Shown piece by piece: positions 48,755 through 59,800 of a DNA stretch of 64,000 bases. Where the stretch lies: positions 21,247,994-21,311,993 of the forward strand of contig CM055614.1 in NCBI GenBank assembly GCA_029379385.1, in the 5' to 3' direction. The first letter of the stretch is position 1. Every line of letters begins with the position of its first letter. The position numbers were made by a program, and so were the translations under genes. This DNA is from Quillaja saponaria. Its lineage: Eukaryota; Streptophyta; Magnoliopsida; Fabales; Quillajaceae. The notes beneath the pieces were generated by a model that saw nothing but the letters and a program-made list of their open reading frames with translations, was not told the origin of the DNA and searched no databases.

Positions 48755-48960
48755 ACTAAGCTATTGTGAAATTTTCACAATCGAATCAATTATCTGTACA
48801 GAAGCCTTGGGTTTCATTTGATGATGCTTTGATCTGCGCCCGCGCCAAATGCAACGTATAATCAATTTACGAAACGTGCCGTCATGTTTGTTGGGGGCAG
48901 TCTGGCACTTGAAGTCTGGGTGGACCAAATGGCCGAATGTGATATTGTAAAATTTTTAAG
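48755..48960 (-). promoter_or_regulatory. 5' UTR and promoter of the DUF639 gene
   Basis: The 5' flank of the DUF639 start codon is less AT-rich than its surroundings (for example CTGCGCCCGCGCC near 48833-48845). It is followed to the right by a MITE-like, AT-rich region. No specific element was identified. Confidence 0.4.
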
Positions 48961-48989
48961 TAAAACACTATCTCAAACGACACTCATAT

Positions 48990-49735
48990 CAAACATTTAG
49001 GATTTGTATGATACACATTAATGATTTGTTCGGAATTTGAATGAAAATAGAATATTGTCAAATAAAATTATTATTTCTTTATATTATTGGTAGAAATAGT
49101 CATTCTATTTTATTTATTTATTAATATATAATTTTCATATATGAAATAACATATAAAAAAAATTACTAAAATAACAAAAATAATCCTAAATAGGTAAAAC
49201 AATAAAAATATAATATAATTTATAATTTTTTTTAAAAATTTAATATTATTTATTTATTTTACATTAATTAATTTTTTATACGTATATTGTTTTTATTATT
49301 TAATATGATATGAAGGGTATTTTTTTTCATTTGAATAAAATGAATTGATTTATTATTATTATTATTATTATGTTATTGTGATATGAATAATATTTTTATC
49401 ATTTGACTACACTAAATATACATATTATTTAGCGTATTTATTTATTTTCTATTATTATTATTATTATTTATCTATAACCTTTTATTTAATTTTTTTTATT
49501 TTATGTGGTACAAAGATATTTTTGTCATTTGACTGAATTGAACTAAACTGATTTCATATATATAGTAATGAGGAATCTCACACTAGGTGGGCTTGATGAT
49601 TCTTACTTCTATGGATTAAATGACCTAAATGTAATGAGCATTTTAGGCTAAATATGCACCAAACAAATGAATGGTCATTTTATAAAATCATCAATTGAAT
49701 GGAATGACTATTCATGCGTATCAAACTAGCCAGAA
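48990..49735. mobile_element. Probable MITE-like element with TGATAC-CAT-AAT ends
   Basis: The left end reads TTTGTATGATACACATTAAT. The right end, inverted, reads CTAGTTTGATACGCATGAAT, followed by -AGTCATTCCATTC. The interior is AT-rich with an (ATT)n microsatellite at about 49349-49371 and another at 49450-49470. Non-coding. Its ends resemble a common plant non-autonomous DNA transposon family. Confidence 0.45.
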
Positions 49736-49739
49736 AAGT

Positions 49740-51160
49740 CAACACCTTACTTCTTAAGGTTGTGTTTGAATGATCAGATTAAAAAATTGAATAAGATATT
49801 TGGTGCAAGCCATTGGATAGACAAAAAGATTCAAAATGGGGTTTAATCATGTTGAAGTATGATTATTCTATTTTTAGATGAGTTATGGTATTATGAAGGA
49901 TAAGATAATAGAACAATGGGCCAAAATATAAAATTTTCAAATTCTCCTAATTGTCTCCTCCTATCCTCTTTAATCACTGAAAAGTCTTTTTCTTTTTTCT
50001 TTTTTGGTAATCATAAAGACAAAAATATAAGTCAGTGACTTCATTTCACTTGCCACTAAAATGTTTTTTTTTTCTTTTTTACAAAGAAAAAAATATTGAA
50101 GTCAACATTATGAGAAAAAAATTTTAAAATCTTTATAAAAAGATTTTGTTTTATGATAATTAGTATAATTTTTAAAATAAAAATAAAAATAGTTATGATC
50201 ATATATATTTATACTAGCCATATGATGTATTTATGCACATGCCAAATAATTTTTTGAGTAGAAAGTAGTAATGTTATGTTTTTGAGTACTATTTAAAAGA
50301 TAAATGATAAGTTATGCTGTGAGTGAGAGTGAAATAGGCAGTTATTAAGAAATTAATTTTTTAATTTTCTAATTAATTTAAATTAATAAAAATTTATTTA
50401 ATTTATACAAGTGGGTATAATAGTGGAAGGTTATTAAAAGAGAGAAAATAAGTTTTATATATATTTTTAATTAATTTAAATGATTATACTTATTTGAAAG
50501 TACTAGCTTTCGTGGCACATGTAAAATACGTAAATTGTATTTATGATATCTACATATATGCTCATCAACAATTAATGTAAATGCCAAGAAATTATTTGTA
50601 ACTTATTAAATTAAAAAAGTGAGAAATCCAATATTAATTATTATTGATAAAAAGTTATTGAAAAATTATAGATTTATTAATATTGAAAAGAATTATGATA
50701 AAAAAAAAAATCAATAGTCATAAAATAATTCAATTATATTAATATTAAAATAGCACAAAAATTATGAAAGTAATAAAATAAAAAATAGAATATTTAAAGC
50801 AAAATAAAAATTAAAAAGTATTTTATGTAATAGTAACTCATAGTGTATTTAAGAAAATAAATAAAATTTCATTAAAAGTTAAAACAACAATATATAATCA
50901 TGGAAACTATACTCTAAATATATTTTTTTTAATTCACAGTATTTAAAAAAAAAAAAATTTCATAATTTGAGAAAAACTAAAATATATTATAATTTTTAGG
51001 AACTTATTAAATAAAAATTAAAAATATTCAATATTAACTAATATTAACATAAAAATATAATTAACACTAATGACTAGGTGTGTTTAGTAAGGTGTTAAGT
51101 ATATGGGGATTAAGTGCTCTATATAGATAATCTTATGGAGCTTAGAAATATTAAGGTTAA
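49740..51160. other. Very AT-rich intergenic sequence
   Basis: Mostly A/T runs with no coding pattern. I see nothing beyond low complexity. Confidence 0.5.
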
Positions 51161-51165
51161 TTGGG

Positions 51166-51403
51166 CTCGTTTTGTACATCGTATAAGGATAGCAAGATAA
51201 TATAAGACTATTCAATTGGCTCTTATATAACGTTTAACAACAATATGATAGTATAGACTTATACTGTTGGCCTTCCCTTATACTATACATAACAGTTTAA
51301 AGTTATATAGTGAGGAGGGGAAGGATAAGATAATAATATAACGATAAAATAATTATTCAATCTAATATATTGTATAATCCTATACAAAGCGCTAAACAAG
51401 CTC
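51166..51403. mobile_element. MITE with GGGCTCGTTT-type inverted ends
   Basis: The left end is GCTCGTTTTGTACATCGTAT (about 51166 on) and the right end, inverted, is GAGCTTGTTTAGCGCTTTGTAT (to about 51403). They are alike over roughly 25 bases with several mismatches. The centre holds a further small palindrome (AGTATAGACTTATACT). Non-coding, about 240 bases. Confidence 0.5.
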
Positions 51404-51580
51404 GTTGTGTTTGATTGTAATAATAAATGTATATTAATCTTTAACCTTTTCAAAATTAATTAAAATAAATAAATAAAATTATCCTTTTATTTAATTTAAT
51501 TGTGTAATAATTTTCTAATAAAAAGAGTTTGTCTAAATTTGATTAGGGCACTTATTAAGAAGCATTTATGACATACCAAC

Positions 51581-51760
51581 AAAGGTTTGGTGTAGTGATA
51601 AGAAGTTGCATTCTCAAAGTAAGAACACAAATTCGAACCTTGAAGTATGCAATTATTAGGAAGGCTTCTTAACGCAACAGAGTCCGAGGGATTAATCTCA
51701 AAACAATGCCTATAAAGAAACCCCGAAAACCTAGAAAAAAAGAAAAATGATATGACTCTA
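51581..51760 (+). mobile_element. tRNA-related SINE
   Basis: An A-box-like TTGGTGTAGTG (51587-51597) and a B-box-like ATTCGAACC (about 51631-51639) are spaced as in a Pol III promoter. A non-tRNA body follows, ending in an A-rich stretch (AGAAAAAAAGAAAAATG). This is the layout of a plant tRNA-derived SINE. Boundaries are approximate. Confidence 0.55.
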
Positions 51761-52682
51761 CTACTTGAAAAAAAATAATTATGGTTGAGTCTCTTTCTAA
51801 AAAAAATAATTTAACTATAAATTAGTATGAATTAACTATGTTATTATATTGTGTACATTCCTTTTTGTTTTTTGTTTTAGATTTCTTCAAAGTGAAAAAT
51901 ACAAAACATAATCAATTTCGATGAATTATTTGAAGATGAATTGAAACATGTTCAATTATGCAATAAATTCATATATGGAAGACAAAGTGTGAATTTTTTT
52001 TTTTATGTTTATGTATATATTTTTGGGTATCAATTACATATTTTTTCTTTTTAAATGTGTAATACTTGTATTATCTTTTTTTTGGCTTGCAAAAGATAAG
52101 TATAGTTTACAATCTACTTGGAGAATGGGCTTTTAGAAGAAGAAAAAGGTAAGAGTAATTAATTTATACAAATTTATAGAATAAAGTAGTTTTATTTTAC
52201 CAATTTATTTTAAATTATTTTTTCCTTTACAAAATTGGAAACATGGTCAACATATTATTCTAGGTAAAGTGATAAATTTGTTTTATTTAAGGACAATAAT
52301 GTCATTGTAGAATGTGAAAATGAATGCACTCATTGGAAGGAAAACAAAACTAATAAAATATATATTGCATTACCACTACACAAAAATTAAGTTTTTTTAG
52401 AAAACAAAAACACAAAACCACCTCAAATGTATCATTATCTTTATTTCTTTTCTATTTCAATCATTCTAATTATCTATCAAAAAATCTATTGTCACATAAA
52501 AAAGAACTATATTTTTGTCACATTATTAAGAACTAATTATCAAGAACTACATTCAAAACTTCCCTTTCTTCAATTTCTCAAATACATACCTAATTTACCT
52601 AACTCAGTATGCTAACTGAGCCATCTAATCTTAATATATCAATTTCAAAAATCACGATAAGCTTTCAAGTAAATTCTCTTTC

Positions 52683-53121
52683 TAATACATAACTTAAGGC
52701 AGAGGAATTCCTAGAGCATTAAAACAGAAGCAAGAAGGAGAAAAGAGCAAGTCGTAGGCTTAGGCTTTAGTATTTTCTATTTAATAGAAGTTATCACTTT
52801 AGTATTTTATTAAGAGTTAGTATTTTATTAGAAGTTACATTTTTTTTAATATTTCTTATTAATTATGAGTTAGTCTTTTTTCACGAATCTTTACTTGCTA
52901 AGCAAGTATCCTTAGTCTCTTAGGATTTCTTCTAGTCTTTTATAAAAGACAGGCTTTGCTAGTTTGTAAAAGGTTGTTTTATCATAAAAGTTTATACCTA
53001 AGGGTGTTTTGATATTCTGCTAGTGGATTCCAGTTTATTCCTTAAAGATTTATTCTTGTGCTAATCTTTTTTAAGCTTAGTTTTATGCTAGCTTAGGTTC
53101 TTTAATAATTTCGATGTGTTA
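52683..53121 (+). repeat. 5' LTR
   Basis: It begins TAATACATAACTTAAGGC (the first G of the usual TG has mutated to A) and ends ...GATGTGTTA. A TATA-like TTTTATAAAAG lies near 52938. It pairs with 55266-55705. Confidence 0.85.
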
Positions 53122-53150
53122 GTTGGTATCAGAGTAACTTTCTTGACTAA

Positions 53151-54645
53151 ATGGCCAATGAAAACAAGGACCGTGGGTTGGAGGATATTTGGCAAGCAAT
53201 TACTGAAACCCGAGATGCACAAAAAAAAGCAATTGAGACTATTCAAGGGCAAATAAACCAGATTTTGGGGACTTTAGAACAGTTTAAGGTTGATTTTAAT
53301 GGAGGAGGAGCAACAGTAATTAATAGGGAGCAAGGAAGGGGAGTGGCCTCGCCAATGGAGCAACCTATTAATAGGCGTGTGCCTCAAAGACATATGCAAA
53401 ACCGGCAAAACCAAGCACTTGTCCAACAAATTCCAGCACTTGTCTAACTAGATTTCCAAGGATGAGATTCAGATGAAGAGGTTGGAGGGTATGGATATTA
53501 TGGCAACAACAAGGAAGCAGGAATAGAGAATTTGAAGATTATAAAGTGAAAGTTGAGATTTCAAGCTTCAATGGAAATTTAAATATTGAAGATTTTCTTG
53601 ATTAACTGTACAATGATGGAAGTATTAACAGAGAAACTAATCAAAACAGTAACCTTCAAGCTTCAAAGTGGGACAACTGTATGGAGGTACAATTTGCAAA
53701 GGGATAGACAGAAAGGGAAGAGTCCGGTGAGACAAAGGAAGAAGAAACAACCTTTAATCGAGAGGTTTCTGCCACCAAATTATGACCAGCACCTCTTCCA
53801 AATATATCAAAACTGTACCCAAGGCAGCAAAATAGTGATAGATTATATGAGTAAATTTAATAGGTTGTTAGCTAGAACAAACTACTAGAAACATGAAAAT
53901 TAGAAGGTAGCAATGTTTATTAGTGGATTGAAGCCCTCAATCAAGGAGAAGATAAGCCTGCAAGCTTATTGGAGAGTTGATGAAGCTTATTGCTTTAAAG
54001 GCTAAATCATTGGAGAGTTCTTCAAGGAAAGCTGAGAAAGCTAGAACTTACCAATAGCATGTACAACCAGTAACTAATAATATAAGAAATATGTAATTAG
54101 ATCAACTAAGGCAAGTCTGAGAAGCTCTTAATATAAGGGGAAAAAGGGTAGTAGTAACTACTAGTGGAAAAGAAGCTCTTAAAAATTTTAATCCCTATGC
54201 TCCACCAAATATGAGGGTTTGTTTTAGGTGTAGACAACCTGGATATCTGTCTAATAGCTGTCACGAGAGAAGGAGGGTAAATCTAGTAAAGAATGAAGGG
54301 AATTTAAAGGAGGATATTAATGCATATTATGGGGCTGAAGTTACTGCTGAAACAGGAAAAGAGTATGTATATATTGTTAGGAGGTTGTTGTATACTCTTA
54401 GAAAAGAAGAACCCCCAAAGAAGGAAAATCTTAAATTTTTTTGCACTATTGGAGGAAAAGTGTGCAAAGTGATAGTTGGTAATGTTAGTGGGGAGAATAT
54501 AATTGCTAAACAGTTGGTAAACCATATGAAGCTACTTACAGAAATTCATCCGCAACCATATTCCATTGGCCGGATCAAGAAAGGACCTTCTGTAAGGGTA
54601 ACCAAAACTTGTTTGGTACCAATTTTCCATTTGGAAGTATTATAA
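53151..54645 (+). pseudogene. Gag and zinc-knuckle region of the deleted Ty3 element
   Basis: Starts with MANENKDRGLEDIWQAITET, a helical gag N-terminus, then stops at 53447 and continues in other frames. At 54211 a new open stretch holds a knuckle of the form C-x2-C-x4-Y-x4-C (CFRCRQPGYLSNSC), in which the usual His is Tyr. It then runs into a retroviral-protease-like segment where the catalytic D-S/T-G is no longer recognisable (IGGKVCKVIVGNVSGENII). Several frameshifts are present. The last visible part has the Ty3 signature 'VTKTCLVPI'. Confidence 0.7.
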
Positions 54646-54673
54646 AGACAAAGTTTTATGTGATGTTGTTGTT

Positions 54674-55265
54674 ATGGATGCTAGCCATGTATTATTGGAT
54701 AGATCTTGGCAATATAATGTGGATGCTATGCAAAAAGGAAGAGATAATGTCTACATATTCACATGGAATGGTCACAAGATTGCTATGAGGCTGACAATAG
54801 AGACTCAAGAACTACCTGAAACTTCTAAAGTAGAGGTTAAAACTTTGGTATCTATTGCCAAAACCAAGGGAGAATTTGAAATGACAGCAAAAGAAGCAAA
54901 GGAAGTCCTTGCTGTGTGGTTAAGGAATTACTATTGGCCAAAGAAGAAGACGACAGTGAAGTGCCTAGAGAGGTGCAACCATTATTGGATGACTTTTCAA
55001 ACCTAATATTATCTGATTTACCTAATTAGTTACCTCCAATAAGAGATATCTAGCACCATATAGATCTTGTTCCAGGTGCTAAGCTTCTTAATTTACTTCG
55101 TAATTACATGAATCCTAGAAAAAGCGAGGTATTAAGGGAGAATGTCAAAGAAATGGGGATTTCAAGGACATTCAATATGGTTAATTTATACGAGTTTCAT
55201 GTTGAAGAGGAACCTCTTTATCTTGACATTAACTCGAGGATAAGTTCTTTCCAAATGGAGGAGAC
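54674..55265 (+). pseudogene. Polyprotein remnant spanning the deletion junction
   Basis: MDASHVLLDRSWQYNVDAMQ marks the segment after the protease ('mDachvLLGRPWQfD'). Further on, in another frame, comes the approach to reverse transcriptase (LPPIRDI-HHIDLVPGAKLLN, then NPRKSEVLRENVKEM). Instead of the polymerase core, the sequence passes near 55150 directly into the C-terminal tail after integrase (GISRTFNMVNLYEFH... SRISSFQMEETDA). About two thirds of a normal pol gene is therefore missing in one step. Confidence 0.75.
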
Positions 55266-55705
55266 TGATGCATAACTTAAGGCAGAAGAATTCCTAGAGC
55301 ATCAAAACAGAAGTAAGAAGAAGAAAAAAAGCAAGTCATAAGCTTAGGTTTTAGTATTTTATATTTAATAGGAGTTATCACTTTAGTACTTTATTAAAAG
55401 TTAGTATTTTATTAGAAGTTACATTTTAAAAAATATTTCCTATTAATTAGAAGTTAGTCTTTTATTAAAAATCTTTACTTGCTGAGCAAGTATCCTTAGT
55501 CTCTTAGGATATCTCCTAACCTTTTATAAGAGATAGGCTTTGCTAGTTTGTAAAAGGTAATTTTTATCATAAAAGTTTATACGTAAGGGTGTTTTAATAT
55601 TTTGCTGGTAGATTCCAATTCTTCCTTAAAGATTTAGTCTTGTACTAATCTTTTCTAAGCTTAGTTTTATGCTAGCTTAGGTTCTTTTATAATTCCGTTG
55701 TGTCA
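55266..55705 (+). repeat. 3' LTR
   Basis: Starts TGATGCATAACTTAAGGC and ends CGTTGTGTCA, giving canonical TG...CA ends. Colinear with 52683-53121. Confidence 0.88.
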
Positions 55706-56089
55706 TTTTGCCACCATAGTTGCTAAGGCTACATGTTAGGCCTTAAGAACTTCTAATGGCTTGCTTACTCCCACCAATAAGTGACCGATAAATACTTTGC
55801 AATCCATCTCCAACCATAATCATGATAACCTACACACCTAAGAGCTCAATTTCCTTCATAATTACTTTCAATACTTTACAACATATGAAGCTCTTGTCTT
55901 CCAATGAAACTTATGTAGGCTTCCACATGGAGCTTCCTAGACCATAGAAAGGTTGCACATGGAAGCCTTTGGTAACCAATCACCTAAAGCCATGTGAAGA
56001 CTTCCACAATCAAGCTAATACAAGTTGAAATTCATCAATAGTACAAGTTAACTTTCTCACTACCTCTGTTATCCCTCCTTTGTTCACTT

Positions 56090-57450
56090 ACTGGCTGAGT
56101 CTTTGTAGGTTTATTTTATAAGGTGTTACATGCGGGTTCTAGTCATTTGGGTGAGGTGATTGGGAATGATGTTGAGAAATGTTTAATTATATGGAGTATT
56201 GACAAAGTTATGATTATTATTGGTGATAATGTGAGCTTAATGATGTTGGCATATAATACTTGAAAAGAAAACTCAATAATTAGAGGGGGTATTTTTAAAG
56301 AATGAGTTTTTTCATATGAGGTGTTGTACTCATATATTGTGTTTAACAGTAAAATATAGGCTTAAATATTTAAATGACTTAATTTTTTGTATTCAATTTG
56401 TAGTAAGACATGTAAGTTTTTCTCCTACTAAATTACTAAGATTTAAAGCATGTATTGAATTTTAGAAAATAAAAAGTAATTGTATGCCTTGATGTGGAAA
56501 CTAGATGAAATTTCACTTATTTGATGCTAGAGGCAGCCATGGAATTTCAGAGTGCTTTTGATCGTTAGAAGAATGAGATAAAAAATCTATTGATGAGCTA
56601 ACAGATAAGAAAAAGAAAATGAAAGGACTACCAATAAAGGATGATTGAGAGTATATACTTTCTTTATTACCTTTCTTGAAAATTTTATGTGTTACAACAT
56701 TATGTGTCTCTAGTTCTTTATATGTCACTAGCAATTAGTATTCTCAAGAGGTTTATGAAATTGGCTTAAAAATATTAGATTGTGTAAAAGTAAGGATCTG
56801 AGTATTGAATCAATTGCATTAAGGATGAAGGTTAAACATGACCAGTATTGAAGAAATATTGAAAACATTAAATTAGAGCTTGTTGATTTTGTTAGTGATG
56901 AATCCTATGATGCTTTAAAACTTTGAAATGAGGAAAAAAAAATGAAATACACTTTATATGATTTTTTTGTAGTTTTATAAATTGGATAGTGGAGCTTGTA
57001 GTTATCAAAAAACTAGTTTTTGAACTAACAATGATATGGAAGTTGACAAAAATAATGTTAGTTAAAGCCCTTCCATTACATCAAAATTTAGGGAGAGAAA
57101 AGTAAAGGTGCAAGGATTTGAAAATAAATTAGAGCTGGAAAAGTATTTAGGGAGAGACTTTAAGAATGAAAGGATGAAAGCTTTGATATATTAACCTTGG
57201 TGGAAGTTAAATTCTTCAAAATATCTAGCTCTTTTTTGGATGATAGTGATATTTTGGCTTTTATGATATCTATTGTGGTCTCAGAATCAGCTTTTAGTAT
57301 TGATGGTTGTATACTTAATGTGTTTTGTAACTCATTAACACTAAGATTAGTTGAAGCACTAGTTTGCACTCAAAGTTGGATGAGAGCTTCTACTCTTTCA
57401 ATTGATATTGAAGAGATGGAAAAGCTTAAACAATGTATAATTTATTAAAC
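56090..57450 (+). pseudogene. Degenerate hAT transposase
   Basis: Ordered plus-strand pieces match Ac-like transposases. They are GEVIGNDVEKCLIIWSIDKV (about 56150), a relic of the 'cLDVptRWNSTylMLe-a--F--aF-r' block (about 56480-56560), MKVKHDQYWRNIENI (about 56825) and a well-preserved dimerisation domain at about 57230-57400 (ISIVVSESAFSIDGCI, LRLVEALVCTQSWMRA). Numerous stops and shifts. No terminal repeats identified. Unrelated in position to the hAT at 22-24 kb, though from the same superfamily. Confidence 0.75.
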
Positions 57451-59800
57451 ACTTGTTTGATTTTATGACTTCTACTTTGTTTTAAAAACTTATGATGTTG
57501 ATTTTTTTTATATAGACTTTGATGCATTGAAATTATAACTATGTTTTTTATTTTTTTTTTTTTTGTATTGATGATTGATGTATTTTGCAACTAAAATAAT
57601 GCATTATTTTAGCATATTTTTATCATAATATTTGCCAAGAAGGCCAAACTATTATATTTATGTTATAGGATTGCACTTAGAGTCTTGGAATGTTATCATA
57701 TTGGAATGGAATGTACTATTTTTAATTTTTTTTTTTTTTTTTTTTTAAAAAAAATAAAATGAAAGCTATTGCTAGAAGCTACTAAGTTTTAACTATTTTT
57801 TTAAATAAATTTTTCATTATTAGTTATGAACTTTCAAGTTTTTTATGAATAGATAATTGCAATATCATGATATTAGTTTTAGACATTGTCATGTTTTATG
57901 ATGATTATTATAATAGGACTTTATGTTAGCTTGTTAATATATTTTTTCAGTCTATAATATTGTATTAGTTTTTTTTTATAAGTACTAAAATGTCATATCC
58001 CGGCATTGTATCAGTCAGTTTGGAAATAGAAATGTATCAGATACTTATCAAAAACATTATAGAAATAATGTACAATTTTAGAAACATATGGAAATATTAT
58101 AAAATAATTTTTTATAAGTGATTTGTAAATGTAAAATAATTAAAATACGTACATATAAAGTGACATAACTCAATATAAAATGTTTGAAATACATATAAAT
58201 AAAATTATTATTAGCTAAAAAGCACTATCAATTACAAAGTACTCATTATATTACAAGACCTAATGATCTCTCAACATACTAACAAATTAAAAAAACTACA
58301 TGTACATAACTTTGCTACATCCAACTCGCTGTGAAATGCCTGACTGGTGCATATCCAAAACATAAATGTTATCCAAGAGAAAATTGGTAATGACGCTCAA
58401 CATGGGTGTAATAATCATTTCAACTTATATGGGACATATACAATATGCCTCATATTCTCTTTGAAACCTCTTAGTCTCCATCACTTATGTTTGGAATGAT
58501 AACTAATGTGTGACAATGATATTGTTTCATTCACATCATTTACATTATAAGTATAAGAAGACTATGATTAGTCATATTCAGATGTATGACCATAACCATA
58601 TCCTAATTGTGAGTTATAATTTGAACTATAACCATATGGTTGAGATTCATGTCCAAAACTAGGCCAATAAGAGGAAAAACCGTCCCTATATATAAACATC
58701 AGTGCCACTTATATTAATGAAGAAAAATTAGAAGTTATTCTATCAACATCCTCTATTTCAATATCTCTCATCTCACTAAGGTCTCCTAATAACTTACTGT
58801 TTTGCATTTTTTTGATAAACATTAAAAACAACTTTGAAAGTATGGCAATTTGGGCTTGTAAGTGGAGCCAAAGAAGGATTATGTAATGGAGTACGAGCTA
58901 ATGGTGAACTTGGAGGCGGATTGATTTGAAGATAATTAAGAATACATATTAAATTATTACATCATTGCTCAGTTCTATGTATTTGAAGTACTCATGTATT
59001 GGATGTTGGGAAAGGTGTTATTAACTTATTGTAATTAGGTGTACCATATCAAAAGAAAACAAAAGGAAAAAAAAAACTCCTTTCAAATAAAAATTAATGT
59101 CAATGAAAATTTCATTGATAGCTATAATTTGAAGTACAAATGCAAAACACTACATTAAAAAAAATTACAAATTAAAAAAATGCAGTAATATTTAATTGAA
59201 TTGAACATGTTTGCACATATGGTTCAATAAAACTGAAGCATCAAATGGAATAAAGGAAACTTGGCTTTCAACCTTGGCATCAGATTTTGTTCAACAATTT
59301 TGTGCTTAGTAGTGACATTGCATATATAAGCATCCATGCATCATTTTATTTGCCCCCTAAATTTCTTGTTCTTCCTATTTTTTATATGCAAATATGGACA
59401 AGTTTTGAAAAGGTCTAAGTACCTCACGCTGTTTAGTAGAGTGGAATAGGATGAGCATGAGGAGTACCCATTTTTCTTAGAAATAGTCATACATGATAAA
59501 GGGCTTAAATGCAACATACTCTTAATTCGGCAGGATTTTGTTTGAGTGCGAGGCCACTTGTTGTCCTCATCATATCGCTATTATTGAAAACTGTGCAAAA
59601 GAGTCATCACACACTTCCAATAATCCCTCTCACTTACAAGAAAGGAAAATGACATTGTGATATCTTGTACCTCCAAATCAATCTTGAAAGGAACCAATAG
59701 AAAAGTATGCAAGCTTTTGTATACCCTGTCATACTCAAGAAAGAGTCATTAGTATTCCAACTTCAATTGGCCAACTTATATTGGTGTGTCAAGTATGTTG
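57451..59800. other. Intergenic AT-rich sequence with unassigned coding-like scraps
   Basis: Poly(T) and poly(A) runs lie at 57548-57562 and 57728-57750. On the minus strand at about 58900-58550 there are Pro/Ser- and Gly/Tyr-rich words (PPSSPLARTPLHNPSLAPL; QPYGYSSNYNSQLGYGYGHT). They look like the tail of a transposase or plant protein, but I cannot assign them. Confidence 0.35.

Larger units (their letters stand above)
52683..55705 (+). mobile_element. Internally deleted Ty3/gypsy LTR retrotransposon (3.0 kb)
   Basis: Two direct LTRs (52683-53121 and 55266-55705) flank an interior with a TGGTATCAGAG primer site (53124-53134) and a polypurine tract AATGGAGGAGAC (about 55253-55265). The interior encodes gag, a zinc knuckle, a protease-like segment and the last part of the polyprotein, but no reverse transcriptase, RNase H or integrase. 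The LTRs differ at roughly one base in ten over the first 145 positions by eye, so the insertion is not recent. I found no convincing 5-base target duplication. Confidence 0.85.

Noticed and set aside
54304..54525. 73-aa minus-strand frame
   Set aside because: Antisense to the zinc-knuckle/protease region of the Ty3 element.
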